Assembly: GCF_024809855.1 (NCBI RefSeq) | Contig: NZ_JANUEM010000016.1 | Span: 39,924 to 103,923, forward strand | Direction of reading: 5' to 3' | Length of the DNA stretch: 64,000 nucleotides | Source: Rheinheimera pacifica | GTDB taxonomy: Bacteria > Pseudomonadota > Gammaproteobacteria > Enterobacterales > Alteromonadaceae | In this document: positions 30,391 through 39,284 of the stretch, in pieces | How positions within the stretch are numbered: position 1 is the stretch's first letter | Layout: each line of letters opens with the position of its first letter | Notes under the pieces: generated by a model | Databases searched by the model: none | What the model was told of the DNA's origin: nothing | Seen by the model: the letters and a program-made list of their open reading frames with translations, nothing else | Program-made: the position numbers and the translations under genes

Positions 30391-30537
30391 ATGGCGCCAA
30401 AACCGCGTAAAAGTATAAAACACAGTAATCCGGCCCTGATGCGGGCTATTTACTGGGCTATTATTATCGGTATTGTTGCCGTGTTTGTCCTTATTACTCT
30501 GGAAGCTATAGTGGGTATTGTCGGCGACGCCGTTTAA
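30391..30537 (+). CDS. Small single-helix membrane protein
   Basis: 48 residues: a basic N-terminus (MAPKPRKSIKHSNPALMRA) followed by one membrane helix (about residues 20-42). AAAAGGA lies 8 bases before the ATG, and the stop is four bases before the convergent tusE stop. A good RBS, a clean positive-inside helix and full use of the gap between serS and tusE support a real gene. Function unknown. Confidence 0.7.
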   Translation: MAPKPRKSIKHSNPALMRAIYWAIIIGIVAVFVLITLEAIVGIVGDAV

Positions 30538-30540
30538 CGG

Positions 30541-30876
30541 TTAAAGGCACTTTGCCGGTTTAGGTAAGCCCGCTATGCGGGTTGCCTGCTTGGCTGGGCC
30601 CTGGGGAAATAGCATAAACAGGTATTTACTGTTACCTTTATCCGGGCCAAGCTGTTGTGCCATGGCTTTTACCAGAATGCGGATTGCCGGAGAGGTACTA
30701 AACTCCAGATAAAACTGCCGTACAAAGTGTACCACTTCCCAATGCGCATCCGTCAGGGCAATACTTTCCAGTCGGGCAAATTCCTCTGCCACTTGCTTAT
30801 TCCACTGTTGCATATCGGCCAGATAACCATGTTTATCCAGCGCCAGTGGCGTATCATTTACGATTAATTCTGCCAT
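30541..30876 (-). CDS. tusE: Sulfurtransferase TusE (DsrC family)
   Basis: 111 residues. Accepts sulfur from TusD and passes it to MnmA for 2-thiouridine in tRNA. The penultimate cysteine (KPAKCL end) is the conserved sulfur carrier; DKHGYLADMQQWN and ALTDAHWEVVHFVRQFY are DsrC hallmarks. Last gene of tusDCBE; its start overlaps tusB by 13 bases. Confidence 0.93.
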   Translation of the reverse strand: MAELIVNDTPLALDKHGYLADMQQWNKQVAEEFARLESIALTDAHWEVVHFVRQFYLEFSTSPAIRILVKAMAQQLGPDKGNSKYLFMLFPQGPAKQATRIAGLPKPAKCL

Positions 30877-31130
30877 AACAGATTCTGCTCTGCGTTAATA
30901 CTCAGTTCTAACCAACGCCGGGCGTTAATAACGGTTACATTGGTTACCGGCGTGATTTGCCTTACCTGGATATCTACATCCAGCGCGTAAAGCTGAGCCG
31001 GCCAGTTGAGGTCGCTGCGTAAACACAAATACACAGCATCCTGGCGCAGTAAAATAATATCCTGAGCCTGGCATATAAGGCTCAGCTCACTTAAGCTCAC
31101 CGACGGGCTGATAACACTGATTAATTTCAT
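30864..31130 (-). CDS. tusB: Sulfur relay protein TusB (DsrH-like)
   Basis: 88 residues, at the small end but normal for TusB. Identified from its place between tusC and tusE and from DsrH-like features (QAQDIILLRQDAVYL). Structural subunit of the TusBCD heterohexamer. Its ATG overlaps the tusC stop by one base. Confidence 0.85.
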   Translation of the reverse strand: MKLISVISPSVSLSELSLICQAQDIILLRQDAVYLCLRSDLNWPAQLYALDVDIQVRQITPVTNVTVINARRWLELSINAEQNLLWQN

Positions 31131-31486
31131 TAGCTGCTGATAACCTGATGTTGGCGGGCGAATAATTCTGCAATGCCGTTGCTGTCGAGCACGGTAACGT
31201 CAATACTTAAATCTGCGGCATTAATGCCGCGCTGTTTAAGTGACTGCTGGCAAACATATACCTGCTCAATATCGTACAGGGTAAACAGCTTAAAACTACG
31301 TGGATAAGCTTTAAGCTTAAAATCTGTATGGTCTTGTGTGGGCAGTAACTGATAAACCGCGTCAGCGCTGAATAGCACACTGATATTGTGCTCAACGGCA
31401 GCCATTGCCAGTATCATATCCAGTGCCTCACGGCCTTTACTGTCATTAAAGGGGCTGCTGCGTTGTAATAGCAAAATATTACGCAT
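31130..31486 (-). CDS. tusC: Sulfur relay protein TusC (DsrF-like)
   Basis: 118 residues. The pattern LLQRSSPFNDSKGREALDMILAMAA with SVLFSADAVYQLLP marks the DsrE/F fold subunit TusC. Start and stop overlap those of the neighbouring genes by one base each, so the operon is translationally coupled. Confidence 0.9.
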   Translation of the reverse strand: MRNILLLQRSSPFNDSKGREALDMILAMAAVEHNISVLFSADAVYQLLPTQDHTDFKLKAYPRSFKLFTLYDIEQVYVCQQSLKQRGINAADLSIDVTVLDSNGIAELFARQHQVISS

Positions 31487-31848
31487 TAAAATTGCACCAG
31501 TTTATCAATATTGCTCTGGCGCATAGCAAATTCGGCCAGGCCAGCGCTGGTATAACCCTCTCTGGCATCGAGTTTATCACTTACCACTCCACGCTTTTCT
31601 GCTGCAGTGACACAAAACAGTAAAGCAATATTATGTTGCTGACAAAATTGTGCCAGTTCAGCGCTTAGGTCCGGTTCATCAGCGGGCAAATCGATATGCT
31701 GTGCCGCACTGCAGACGGCATCCTGATATAAAAAAATATGGTCGATACAGTAGCCATGATTGACCGCTGTTTTAGCAAATAACAGCGCACTGGCCAGGCT
31801 TTGGCTGGCAAAGCTATTACTGGTAAGCAGTAATCCAAAGCGTGTCAT
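31486..31848 (-). CDS. tusD: Sulfur relay protein TusD (DsrE-like)
   Basis: 120 residues. FGLLLTSNSFASQSLASALLFAKTAV and IDHIFLYQDAV are TusD features, and the active Cys is in ALLFCVTAAEKRG (about residue 77), matching the E. coli position. First gene of tusDCBE. Confidence 0.92.
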   Translation of the reverse strand: MTRFGLLLTSNSFASQSLASALLFAKTAVNHGYCIDHIFLYQDAVCSAAQHIDLPADEPDLSAELAQFCQQHNIALLFCVTAAEKRGVVSDKLDAREGYTSAGLAEFAMRQSNIDKLVQF

Positions 31849-31854
31849 AGCGGA

Positions 31855-31888
31855 TCCTAAAAAACAAAAAGCCCCGACTGGCGGGGCA
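31855..31888 (-). terminator. Terminator of the yccA-type gene
   Basis: On the - strand GCCCCGCCAGTCGGGGC followed by TTTTTGTTTTTT. It separates the Bax-inhibitor-type gene from the tus operon. Confidence 0.9.
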
Positions 31889-31925
31889 TTTTAGCGAATA
31901 ACCTTGTTAAGGCAAAGCGCTGTGC

Positions 31926-32594
31926 TTAATCATCACCACCAAAAACACCCAGCAGCTGCAGCAGGTGGACGAAAATGTTAAATACATTCAGGTACAAGCT
32001 TACTGTAGCGCGGATATAGTTGGTTTCGCCGCCATTAATAATACGGCTGGTATCAAACAGAATCAGTGCTGACATAATCAGGATAATAGCGGCGCTGATC
32101 GTCAGGCTTAACGCCGGAATGGCCAGGAAAATATTGGCCAGTGCCGCTACCAGCACAACAATAAGACCAACCATTAAAAAACCACCCATAAAAGAGAAGT
32201 CTTTACGTGTAGTCAGAGCATAAGCTGACAGGCTGAAGAAAATCAGCGCGGTGCCACCCAGTGCCTGCATAATCAGTGCAGTACCATTTGGTAAACCGGC
32301 ATAATGATTAAGCATTGGCCCTAACGATGCACCCATTGCAGCGGTAAAAGCAAACACCCAAAAAATACCACTGGCTGAGTCTGCCTTTTTATTTACCACA
32401 AACAGCATAATAAAGCCGGCAACAAAACATACCAGCGACATCATTGGTGACATGTTCAGTGCCATGGCCACGCCAGCGGCTACTGCACTGAATGCTAACG
32501 TCATTGCCAGCAAAAAGTAGGTGTTGCGCAGTACTTTATTAATCTCGACACTACGTCCGGCAGTGCTGAGAGTAGAAGTTTCTCTGTATGACAT
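31926..32594 (-). CDS. yccA: Bax inhibitor-1 / YccA family membrane protein
   Basis: 222 residues from the ATG at 32594, which has AGGAGA in front; the longer open frame to 32711 adds a non-family tail. Seven membrane helices, starting with the EINKVLRNTYFLLAMTLAFSA block that matches E. coli YccA closely. YccA is an FtsH substrate and modulator, and the family is proposed to handle calcium or protect membranes under stress. Confidence 0.92.
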   Translation of the reverse strand: MSYRETSTLSTAGRSVEINKVLRNTYFLLAMTLAFSAVAAGVAMALNMSPMMSLVCFVAGFIMLFVVNKKADSASGIFWVFAFTAAMGASLGPMLNHYAGLPNGTALIMQALGGTALIFFSLSAYALTTRKDFSFMGGFLMVGLIVVLVAALANIFLAIPALSLTISAAIILIMSALILFDTSRIINGGETNYIRATVSLYLNVFNIFVHLLQLLGVFGGDD

Positions 32595-32757
32595 AATTAT
32601 GTTCTCCTGATACAAAGGTTTATTAACACATTTGATGACATCATACCCAGTTAGTTCCCGCCAGACCAGTACCTGAACGGACAAATTGATAATAGCGTTA
32701 TTTTTTTGCATTTAGTGCTTTCTTTTGCTGTTCTAACTGATTAATATACGCGTCGCC

Positions 32758-32848
32758 GGAGGGATGGCAGAGCGGTTTAATGCACCGGTCTTGAAAACCG
32801 GCGTGGGTTAATAGCCCACCGAGAGTTCGAATCTCTCTCCCTCCGCCA
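32758..32848 (+). tRNA. tRNA-Ser (UGA), copy 1
   Basis: 91 bases with a long variable arm (GGGTTAATAGCCC region), anticodon loop CTTGAAA, acceptor GGAGGGA/TCCCTCC and encoded CCA. Identical to copy 2. Confidence 0.97.
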
Positions 32849-32881
32849 CTAAAACCACCTTTACCGGTGGTTTTTTTGTTT
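32849..32881 (+). terminator. Terminator after tRNA-Ser copy 1
   Basis: AAACCACC, TTTA loop, GGTGGTTT with a long T-run (TTTTTTTGTTT). Gives the first tRNA its own transcript end. Confidence 0.9.
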
Positions 32882-32990
32882 GGGTACAATTAAGTTAGGC
32901 TTAGCGCAGTGTTTTCTTTAGATTAATTGTCCAATAAATGACTTTGTTGATGCTTTACTAAGCAAACGGCTGAAAATAGCAAAAAAGCCC

Positions 32991-33019
32991 TTTACAAAGC
33001 TGCAGGCAGTTTCTAATAT
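32991..33019 (+). promoter_or_regulatory. Promoter of tRNA-Ser copy 2
   Basis: TTTACA (32991-32996), 17-base spacer, TAATAT (33014-33019), followed by a GC-rich discriminator (GCGCCC), as in stringently controlled stable RNA promoters. Ends 14 bases before the tRNA. Confidence 0.75.
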
Positions 33020-33033
33020 GCGCCCTGTAACGC

Positions 33034-33124
33034 GGAGGGATGGCAGAGCGGTTTAATGCACCGGTCTTGAAAACCGGCGTGGGTTAATAGCCCACCGAGA
33101 GTTCGAATCTCTCTCCCTCCGCCA
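33034..33124 (+). tRNA. tRNA-Ser (UGA), copy 2
   Basis: 91 bases, same sequence as copy 1 including CCA, 185 bases downstream. The flanks differ, so it is a tRNA-only duplication kept identical. Confidence 0.97.
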
Positions 33125-33333
33125 CTTTCCTGTTATTCCCTGTTATCAATTACCTGCATATAAATCATCTGAAATCATATAGTTTTGTTTCATATGGTTA
33201 ACCTTTCTGGCACACTAGGCAGCAACAGTGCAAAACAGTACTTATTGCTTTAATTTGTTTAGCAAAATGGCCGATGCTCGGCTATGCTAGACAGCTAGAA
33301 TAATTCTAATATCCAGTAATCCGGAGAGCGAAA

Positions 33334-33978
33334 TTGATTAACGTTCTGTTAGTTGATGATCATGAGCTTGTTCGTACTGGGATCAGTCGCATACTAATGG
33401 ATGAGCGCGGTATCAAAGTGATTGGCGAGGCTGGCTCTGGCGAAGAAGCATTACAATTTTGCCGTCAACACGAACCCGATGTGGTGTTGATGGATATGAA
33501 TATGCCCGGTATGGGCGGTATGACTGCAACCAAACGTATTTTACATTACTGCCCGGACATTAAAGTACTGGCGTTGTCGGTATCCTGCGAAGAGCCGGTG
33601 CCGACTAAAGTCATGCAATTGGGTGCGGCAGGGTTTATTTCAAAAAATTCACCGCCACGTGAAATGGTGGCCGCAATACGCAAAGTGTATTCTGGTGCCC
33701 GGCATATTTCTGATGAAGTGGCGCAGAAAATGGCGATGAGCAAAGTAAATAACCACAGCCAGAACCCGTTTGACGATTTATCTGATCGCGAGCTGCAAAT
33801 CATGATGATGATTACGCAGGGGCAAAAGGTGAATGATATTGCCGATCAACTGAATGTTAGCGCTAAAACGGTGAATTCATATCGTTACCGGATGTTTGAA
33901 AAGCTGGCAATCAGTGGTGATGTAGAGCTTACCCATATGGCATTGCGCCACGGCATGATCGACATCGCTAAAGCCTGA
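33334..33978 (+). CDS. uvrY: Response regulator UvrY/GacA
   Basis: 214 residues, TTG start with CCGGAGAG upstream. Receiver domain with phospho-acceptor Asp54 (VVLMDMNMPG) and a LuxR-type helix-turn-helix (LSDRELQIMMMITQG, NVSAKTVNSYRYRMFEKL). Partner of BarA/GacS; drives the small RNAs that sequester CsrA. Overlaps uvrC by one base, the classical uvrY-uvrC pair. Confidence 0.95.
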   Translation: MINVLLVDDHELVRTGISRILMDERGIKVIGEAGSGEEALQFCRQHEPDVVLMDMNMPGMGGMTATKRILHYCPDIKVLALSVSCEEPVPTKVMQLGAAGFISKNSPPREMVAAIRKVYSGARHISDEVAQKMAMSKVNNHSQNPFDDLSDRELQIMMMITQGQKVNDIADQLNVSAKTVNSYRYRMFEKLAISGDVELTHMALRHGMIDIAKA

Positions 33979-35795
33979 TGTTTGACGCTAAAACCTTTTT
34001 AAAACAGGTGCCTCACCAGCCCGGCGTTTATCGCATGATAAACGCCGCGGAGCAGGTTATTTATGTTGGTAAAGCCAAAGATCTGCGCGCCAGGCTAAGC
34101 AGTTATTTTCGAGCTAATGTAGACAGTGTTAAAACCCGTTCTCTGGTTAGCCAGATAGAACAGGTGGAATATACCCTTACGCATAGCGAAACCGAAGCGC
34201 TGATCCTGGAAAACAACCTGATTAAGCAATTTTTACCACGTTACAACGTATTGCTGCGGGACGATAAATCTTACCCTTATATTTTAATCAGTGATCATAA
34301 ACACCCGCGTATCAGCTCGCACCGCGGACCGCGTAAAAGTGGTGGCCAGTATTTTGGCCCTTACCCTAATGCCGGGGCAGTGTGGCAAAGCCTGAAAAGC
34401 CTGCAGAAAATTTTTCCCATCCGCCAGTGTGAAGATGGCTTTTACCGGGCCAGAACCCGGCCTTGCCTGCAGTACCAGCTGAAGCTTTGCTCTGCACCCT
34501 GTGTCGGAAAAATTTCTGATGAGGAATACCAGCAGCAGGTACGGCTGGCCAGTTTATTTCTGCAGGGTAAAGATCAGCAGGTTATTGATAACCTGGTACA
34601 ACGGATGACGCAGGCCAGTGAAGCGCTGCAGTTTGAACAGGCCGCTCAGCTACGCGATAAAATTATTGCGCTGCGAAAAGTGCAGGAGCAGCAAAGTGTC
34701 AGCGGTGAGCATGACGAAATGGATATTATCGGCTTTGCTTATTCACATGGTGTTGCCGCAGTGCACGTATTGTTTGTCCGCCAGCAAAAGGTGCTGGGCA
34801 GCAAAGCGTATTTTCCTAAAGTGCCGGCAGATACTGAGGAAAGCGAAATTCTCAGTGCTTTTTTACTGCAGTTTTATCTCGATGGTTATGGTACCCAGCA
34901 AATGCCACGGGAAATTGTTATTGCCAAACCATTGCCCGAGGCAGACGCAGTGGCGGCTGCTATCAGTGAAATTGCCGGGCGTAAAGTACGTATTACCTAT
35001 GCCCAGCGCGGCGAGAAAGCACAGTATCTTAGTCTGGCGCAAAAAAATGCTCAGCTCTCTTGCGACAATAAGCAATCGCTTAGCCAAAAAATGGCATTAC
35101 GCTATCAGCAGTTACAACAGTTGTTGCAGTTAGAGCAGCCGATAACACGGATGGAGTGCTTTGATATCAGCCATACGATGGGGCAGGCTACCATAGCATC
35201 CTGTGTGGTATTTGATGGTCAGGGGCCATATAAAGCAGAGTACCGCCGTTATAATGTTACCGGTATTACCGGTGGTGATGACTATGCCGCGATGCAGTTT
35301 GCGCTGGACAAGCGTTACACCAAGCTGCAGGATGCCGAGAAAATACCGGATATTATTTTTATTGATGGTGGGCAGGGGCAGTTAAATATCGCTATAGCAC
35401 AATTTTCTAACTGGCCACATGCTAAAATGCCCTTGCTGGTCGGCGTGGCCAAAGGCACCAGCCGCAAGCCAGGTCTTGAAACCCTTATTCTGGCACAAAG
35501 CGGGCGCAGCATTAATTTACCGGCTGATGCACCGGCTTTGCACCTAATTCAGCAAATTCGTGATGAGGCGCACCGTTTTGCTATTACCGGACACCGTAAT
35601 AAACGTGGCAAAGCGTTAATTAAAAGCCCGTTGGAGCAGGTTAAAGGCATAGGTGAAAAACGGCGTCAGGCGTTATTGCAGTATCTTGGTGGCTTACAGG
35701 GCGTAATGCGCGCTTCCGTTACCGAGCTTAGCTCAGTGCCGGGAATATCAAAGGCACAGGCAGAAAAGATTTACCATGCCTGTCATAACAAGTAG
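33978..35795 (+). CDS. uvrC: Excinuclease ABC subunit C
   Basis: 605 residues. Order: GIY-YIG nuclease (GVYRMINAAEQVIYVGKAKDLRARL, about 13-37), UVR motif (about 200-235), RNase H-like 5' incision domain (MECFDISHTMGQA; FIDGGQGQL; Asp residues present) and C-terminal helix-hairpin-helix pair (GIGEKRRQALLQYLGG). Cuts on both sides of a lesion with UvrB. Confidence 0.97.
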   Translation: MFDAKTFLKQVPHQPGVYRMINAAEQVIYVGKAKDLRARLSSYFRANVDSVKTRSLVSQIEQVEYTLTHSETEALILENNLIKQFLPRYNVLLRDDKSYPYILISDHKHPRISSHRGPRKSGGQYFGPYPNAGAVWQSLKSLQKIFPIRQCEDGFYRARTRPCLQYQLKLCSAPCVGKISDEEYQQQVRLASLFLQGKDQQVIDNLVQRMTQASEALQFEQAAQLRDKIIALRKVQEQQSVSGEHDEMDIIGFAYSHGVAAVHVLFVRQQKVLGSKAYFPKVPADTEESEILSAFLLQFYLDGYGTQQMPREIVIAKPLPEADAVAAAISEIAGRKVRITYAQRGEKAQYLSLAQKNAQLSCDNKQSLSQKMALRYQQLQQLLQLEQPITRMECFDISHTMGQATIASCVVFDGQGPYKAEYRRYNVTGITGGDDYAAMQFALDKRYTKLQDAEKIPDIIFIDGGQGQLNIAIAQFSNWPHAKMPLLVGVAKGTSRKPGLETLILAQSGRSINLPADAPALHLIQQIRDEAHRFAITGHRNKRGKALIKSPLEQVKGIGEKRRQALLQYLGGLQGVMRASVTELSSVPGISKAQAEKIYHACHNK

Positions 35796-35828
35796 CATAG
35801 CGGCATACATGCCGTAGAGAATATTAAG

Positions 35829-36383
35829 ATGTGGAATATTCCCAATCTGTTAACCCTGTTTAGACTGTTTCTGATCCCGGTTTTTATTTTATGTTTTTAT
35901 TCAGGTGCGGAAAACGCCCGCTTTTGGGCATCGTTTGTATTTTGTCTTGCCGCCATTACCGATGCACTGGACGGTTATCTGGCCCGTAAGCTGGAACAAT
36001 CTACGCCGTTTGGCGCTTTTCTTGACCCTGTAGCAGATAAAGTGATGGTAGCGGTAGCATTGGTGCTGATAGCGGTAGACAGTGTATCGCTTTGGGTAAC
36101 GATACCCGCCATTATTATGATCGGCCGCGAAATTGTCATTTCGGCCCTACGTGAGTGGATGGCAGAGCTTGGCAAGCGGGCTAATGTGGCAGTGTCTAAT
36201 TTGGGCAAGTATAAAACTATCGCCCAGATGCTGGCGTTAATTGGTTTGATCTGGCGGCCGGAGTTTTGGCTATTAAGCTGGTTTACGCCGGTAGGTATGC
36301 TGTTATTGTATGTCGCAACGGTACTGACAATATGGTCTATGTACAGTTACCTCAAAGCAGCGTGGCGCGATTTGATACATTAA
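35829..36383 (+). CDS. pgsA: Phosphatidylglycerophosphate synthase
   Basis: 184 residues, about four membrane helices. CDP-alcohol phosphotransferase motif visible as DALDGYLAR, then [11 protein letters not shown] with its four aspartates. Makes phosphatidylglycerol phosphate from CDP-diacylglycerol. Follows uvrC as in E. coli, then the tRNA cluster. Confidence 0.96.
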   Translation: MWNIPNLLTLFRLFLIPVFILCFYSGAENARFWASFVFCLAAITDALDGYLARKLEQSTPFGAFLDPVADKVMVAVALVLIAVDSVSLWVTIPAIIMIGREIVISALREWMAELGKRANVAVSNLGKYKTIAQMLALIGLIWRPEFWLLSWFTPVGMLLLYVATVLTIWSMYSYLKAAWRDLIH

Positions 36384-36457
36384 TAACTGTTTTTGTTGCT
36401 TATTAGCACAACTCAGTCAAATTTTAATCAGTCAGTCATAAAAGCAAAAATTTATTA

Positions 36458-36485
36458 TTGACTGGCTGAATTAAAACAGTAGAAT
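36458..36485 (+). promoter_or_regulatory. Promoter of the Gly-Cys-Leu-Gly tRNA operon
   Basis: TTGACT (36458-36463), 16-base spacer, TAGAAT (36480-36485) and a GC-rich discriminator (GCGTCTCG). 33 bases before the first tRNA. Confidence 0.75.
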
Positions 36486-36518
36486 GCGTCTCGTGTTAAG
36501 GCACATGGCCATAACGAC

Positions 36519-36594
36519 GCGAGTATAGCTCAGCTGGTAGAGCGCGACCTTGCCAAGGTCGAGGTCACGAGTTCGAACCTCGTTACTCGCTCCA
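36519..36594 (+). tRNA. tRNA-Gly (GCC), copy 1
   Basis: 76 bases, acceptor GCGAGTA/TACTCGC, anticodon loop TTGCCAA, CCA encoded. First of four tRNAs in one transcription unit. Confidence 0.97.
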
Positions 36595-36624
36595 ACTCTT
36601 TCAAAGAGTGAAAATTGTTTGAAT

Positions 36625-36698
36625 GGCGGGTTGGCAGAGTGGCCATGCAGCGGATTGCAAATCCGTCCACCTCGGTTCGACTCCGGGACCCGCCTCCA
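36625..36698 (+). tRNA. tRNA-Cys (GCA)
   Basis: 74 bases, acceptor GGCGGGT/ACCCGCC, anticodon loop TTGCAAA, CCA encoded. Confidence 0.97.
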
Positions 36699-36756
36699 TC
36701 ACACAGTTTATCTGGTAAAACCAGAACAGTGACAAAGTAACACAACAAAGTTGTCT

Positions 36757-36843
36757 GCCCGGGTGGTGAAATCGGTAGACACAAGGGATTTAAAATCCCT
36801 CGCTCGAAAGGGCGTGCCGGTTCAAGTCCGGCCCCGGGCACCA
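36757..36843 (+). tRNA. tRNA-Leu (UAA)
   Basis: 87 bases with long variable arm, acceptor GCCCGGG/CCCGGGC, anticodon loop TTTAAAA, CCA encoded. Confidence 0.97.
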
Positions 36844-36874
36844 TTACTCATTAAGAGTAACTAACCAGATTTTC

Positions 36875-36950
36875 GCGAGTATAGCTCAGCTGGTAGAGCG
36901 CGACCTTGCCAAGGTCGAGGTCACGAGTTCGAACCTCGTTACTCGCTCCA
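36875..36950 (+). tRNA. tRNA-Gly (GCC), copy 2
   Basis: 76 bases, identical to copy 1. Its 3' end faces the dead integrase gene 210 bases downstream, so it is the probable integration site of accessory segment 2. Confidence 0.97.
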
Positions 36951-36989
36951 AATTATTATCTACAGACATCTGTTGAAGTCTGTAAGATA

Positions 36990-37020
36990 TTGAAAAAAGG
37001 AGTTTAGGCTCCTTTTTTCG
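36990..37020 (+). terminator. Terminator of the tRNA operon
   Basis: AAAAAAGGAG, TTTAGG centre, CTCCTTTTTTCG: hairpin with T-run 40 bases after the last tRNA. Confidence 0.85.
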
Positions 37021-37069
37021 TTACAGAAAAGGCTACCGGAATCTACTAACGGTCAGCTTTTTAAGGCCA

Positions 37070-37100
37070 AACAATACGGAAGGAACGGTTCCGTATTGTT
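37070..37100. repeat. 12-bp perfect inverted repeat upstream of the integrase relic
   Basis: AACAATACGGAA, GGAACGG loop, TTCCGTATTGTT. A second, 7-bp pair (CCTAAGT/ACTTAGG, 37135-37152) follows just before the integrase start. Either may be an integrase arm site, operator or terminator; there is no T-run beyond TT. Confidence 0.5.
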
Positions 37101-37158
37101 GCTGGGATAAAGTGGGCACCATGACGAGCATTGACCTAAGTCTCAACTTAGGAGCTCT

Positions 37159-37976
37159 GTGATGGCACATTTTAATCTGACTACCCAGCAGCCTCAAATC
37201 CCCTATGACTATCTTCGCCAGTCCCCTGGTTTTAGGTTTAGTGATTTAATCATTCGGCAGCCTAAAGCTACCGGAAAAACCTATACCCTCCCTGACGCAG
37301 ATGGCCTTGGGTTAGTAGTTTCACCGGTTGGTGGTAAAAGCTGGCACTTCCGTTATTATTGGTTGGGCAAACAGAAACGCATCTCTCTGGGAGGTTATCC
37401 TGAAGTTAGTTTGCGTGAGGCGCGAGCGCTACGTGATGACGCTCGTGCCTTGTTAGCCAAAGGTATGAATCCTCATACTGACCGTAAACAAAAACGTCAT
37501 GCTGCGCGCTTGGTGTCCGCGAATACTTTTGGTGCGATCTTTCTGCTGTGATTTGAACATCGTAAAAAAGAACTCTGGGAAATTGGTGATGATGCCGGGG
37601 AGGGCGAAGAAAGGCGACAAAGCACGCATGCGCAAATCAAACGTATTTTCGGTAAAGACGTTCTGCCTGCATTAAACAAGATACTTATCTATGATATAAA
37701 GCGCGCTTTGCTTCTGGAGAAGGTTGCCAGGATTGAGAAGCGTAAGGCCTATACGATGGCTGAAAAAGTTAGGACTTAGCTCCGACAACTTTTTCGTTAT
37801 GCTATTGTTCTCGTGGAGGGGTTAGAAATCAATCCTGCATCAGATCTTGATGTAGTTGCTGAACCTGAACCTGAACCTTCACCTGAGCATAATCCGTTTT
37901 TGCGAATGGGTGAATTGCCGATTTTTTTGAAGAAGCTGCGTGGGTATAAAGGGCGGATTCAAGGGGTGATGTAATG
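37159..37976 (+). pseudogene. Dead tyrosine-integrase gene (DUF4102 arm-binding type)
   Basis: The first 125 or so residues match the N-terminus of P4-type integrases: LIIRQPKATGKTYTLPDADGL, then GGKSWHFRYYW, KRISLGGYPEVSLREAR and the GMNPHTDRK loop. A TGA at 37549 then interrupts the frame exactly where WFEHRKKELW would be expected. Reading on in the same frame continues as FEHRKKELWEIGDD..., meets a TAG at about 37777 and runs out at TAA 37972-37974 without the catalytic Arg-His-Arg-Tyr region. So it is a relic with two nonsense codons and a missing catalytic domain. Located beside tRNA-Gly. Confidence 0.88.
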
Positions 37977-37987
37977 TGGAAAATGGC

Positions 37988-38614
37988 TTATAGTTTATAA
38001 TAGTTTATAACCTTGAATATATTGTCGTTTTTGATAAGAACGACTACGTCTGCTGCGCTTTTTATTTCGCTATATGAAGACAGGAATGTGATGTAATAAA
38101 GCATGGATGGCCCGTCAGGTGTTAGCCCAACTCCTTTGTGGCCCAAGTAGTATCTTCTTTCCTGAAAGTCACCAGTGAATCCTGATAGCCTAACTGCCTG
38201 AGTTCTAAAGTCGTTGAATCTAAGGGCTGCTTTAACTTGACCTGGTAGCTCGTCGTAGGCTGTCTGATAGTCACCCTCATCAAGTTGGATTAGAAATTTC
38301 TCTGCTGCAGAACTGGCGGACGGCACCTCATCGGGTTGTAATAACGTAAAGTACCCTTGCGGTAGCGAGGCAGTAGGCGGCTGTGAGTTGTAGTTGTGGG
38401 AAGAGTAAATCCGGTAGAGTTCTGATGTGAGCCCGGTGATACACAGAAGAAACGAGAAGAACATAAACCGGTTGATGGCTGTCAGAATTTCATTTCGTGG
38501 CAGTTCTATGTTTTGTTCTCTATTTAGCAACCTGAACGCCAGTAAAGCCAAGAGAAACCCTAGGCCGATTGTTCCCAGACTCAGGATCCGTGAAACATCT
38601 ATTCCTTCGATCAT
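37988..38614 (-). CDS. Hypothetical membrane-anchored protein with DUF4019-like domain
   Basis: 208 residues. Two membrane helices at about 12-28 and 48-66, a Pro/Ser-rich linker, then a soluble C-terminal domain whose AAEKFLIQLDEGDYQTAYDEL start resembles DUF4019-type domains. AAGGAAG precedes the ATG. Within accessory segment 2; function unknown. Confidence 0.65.
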   Translation of the reverse strand: MIEGIDVSRILSLGTIGLGFLLALLAFRLLNREQNIELPRNEILTAINRFMFFSFLLCITGLTSELYRIYSSHNYNSQPPTASLPQGYFTLLQPDEVPSASSAAEKFLIQLDEGDYQTAYDELPGQVKAALRFNDFRTQAVRLSGFTGDFQERRYYLGHKGVGLTPDGPSMLYYITFLSSYSEIKSAADVVVLIKNDNIFKVINYYKL

Positions 38615-38711
38615 CTGTTATCTTCCTTATGAGTTGCGTTGTGGCAGGTAGGATTTTATGAATGCTAATTATTGATTTTAGGACGGGATTTATAATTGTC
38701 AGGCAAACTTA

Positions 38712-39254
38712 TCACAAATATTTCTTAAAGCTCCCAGCAGTCAGGTTTACCGCCTGTCCCAACAATACCATGCGGGGTAGTAAGAGCAGTAGTGGATGCA
38801 GTGATATCGGCATGCTTAGGTCGATAACCCAGGGTAGTACGGCTAGTGGCAGCAATGAGGCCTTAGCGCGGTGATAAAGGAAGCCTGATTCGCGGCCGAC
38901 GCCGAATTTACGGATATCGCGCCGCACCAAGCCATCGACCAGGCTGACGAATGCCGCCAGCAGAAACAGCAGCAGTGACAGTAAGTTCTCTGCCCTGATA
39001 TAGGCTTGGCTGAGGTAGTAGCGAAAACCCCGGCTGGCGTTGCGGCTTGGTGCGCGGGCGCGTTCGGCGGACGAGCTGATCTGCCCCAGCAGGCCGGTTT
39101 TTACGAAAACCCACTCATAATAGCCGGTTTCTACAAGCTGATGCGCCGTGCGCCCTGATTCCTGCACGATGACGCTGCGGTGGCTCAGTTCGTACTGCAG
39201 CATGCCTTGTGCGTGACGCCAGCCTTGCTCGGGCCAGAACAGCTCGCTCACCCG
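38712..39254 (-). pseudogene. Truncated ICE-type membrane gene (DUF4400 / PFL_4697-like)
   Basis: The frame reads ELFWPEQGWRHAQGMLQYELSH, RTAHQLVETGYYEWVFVKTGLL, FVSLVDGLVRRDIRKFGVGRESGFLYH and ends AGSFKKYL, which I recognise as the integrating-conjugative-element membrane protein family. The normal N-terminal membrane helix is missing: the frame upstream of about 39254 is only the antisense of the next gene. The helix normally between QAYIRAENLL and the LLLFLLAAF stretch also seems shortened. No other conjugation gene is present, so this is a leftover of an ICE. Confidence 0.7.
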
Positions 39255-39284
39255 ATCATCACGATGGAAATAGGATAAGCTATA

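Noticed and set aside
31926..32711. Longer start for the YccA-type protein at 32711
   Set aside because: The extra 39 residues do not match the family, and the ATG at 32594 has a strong RBS.
34618..35133. 171-codon open frame on the + strand
   Set aside because: Out-of-phase shadow within uvrC with no RBS or family features.
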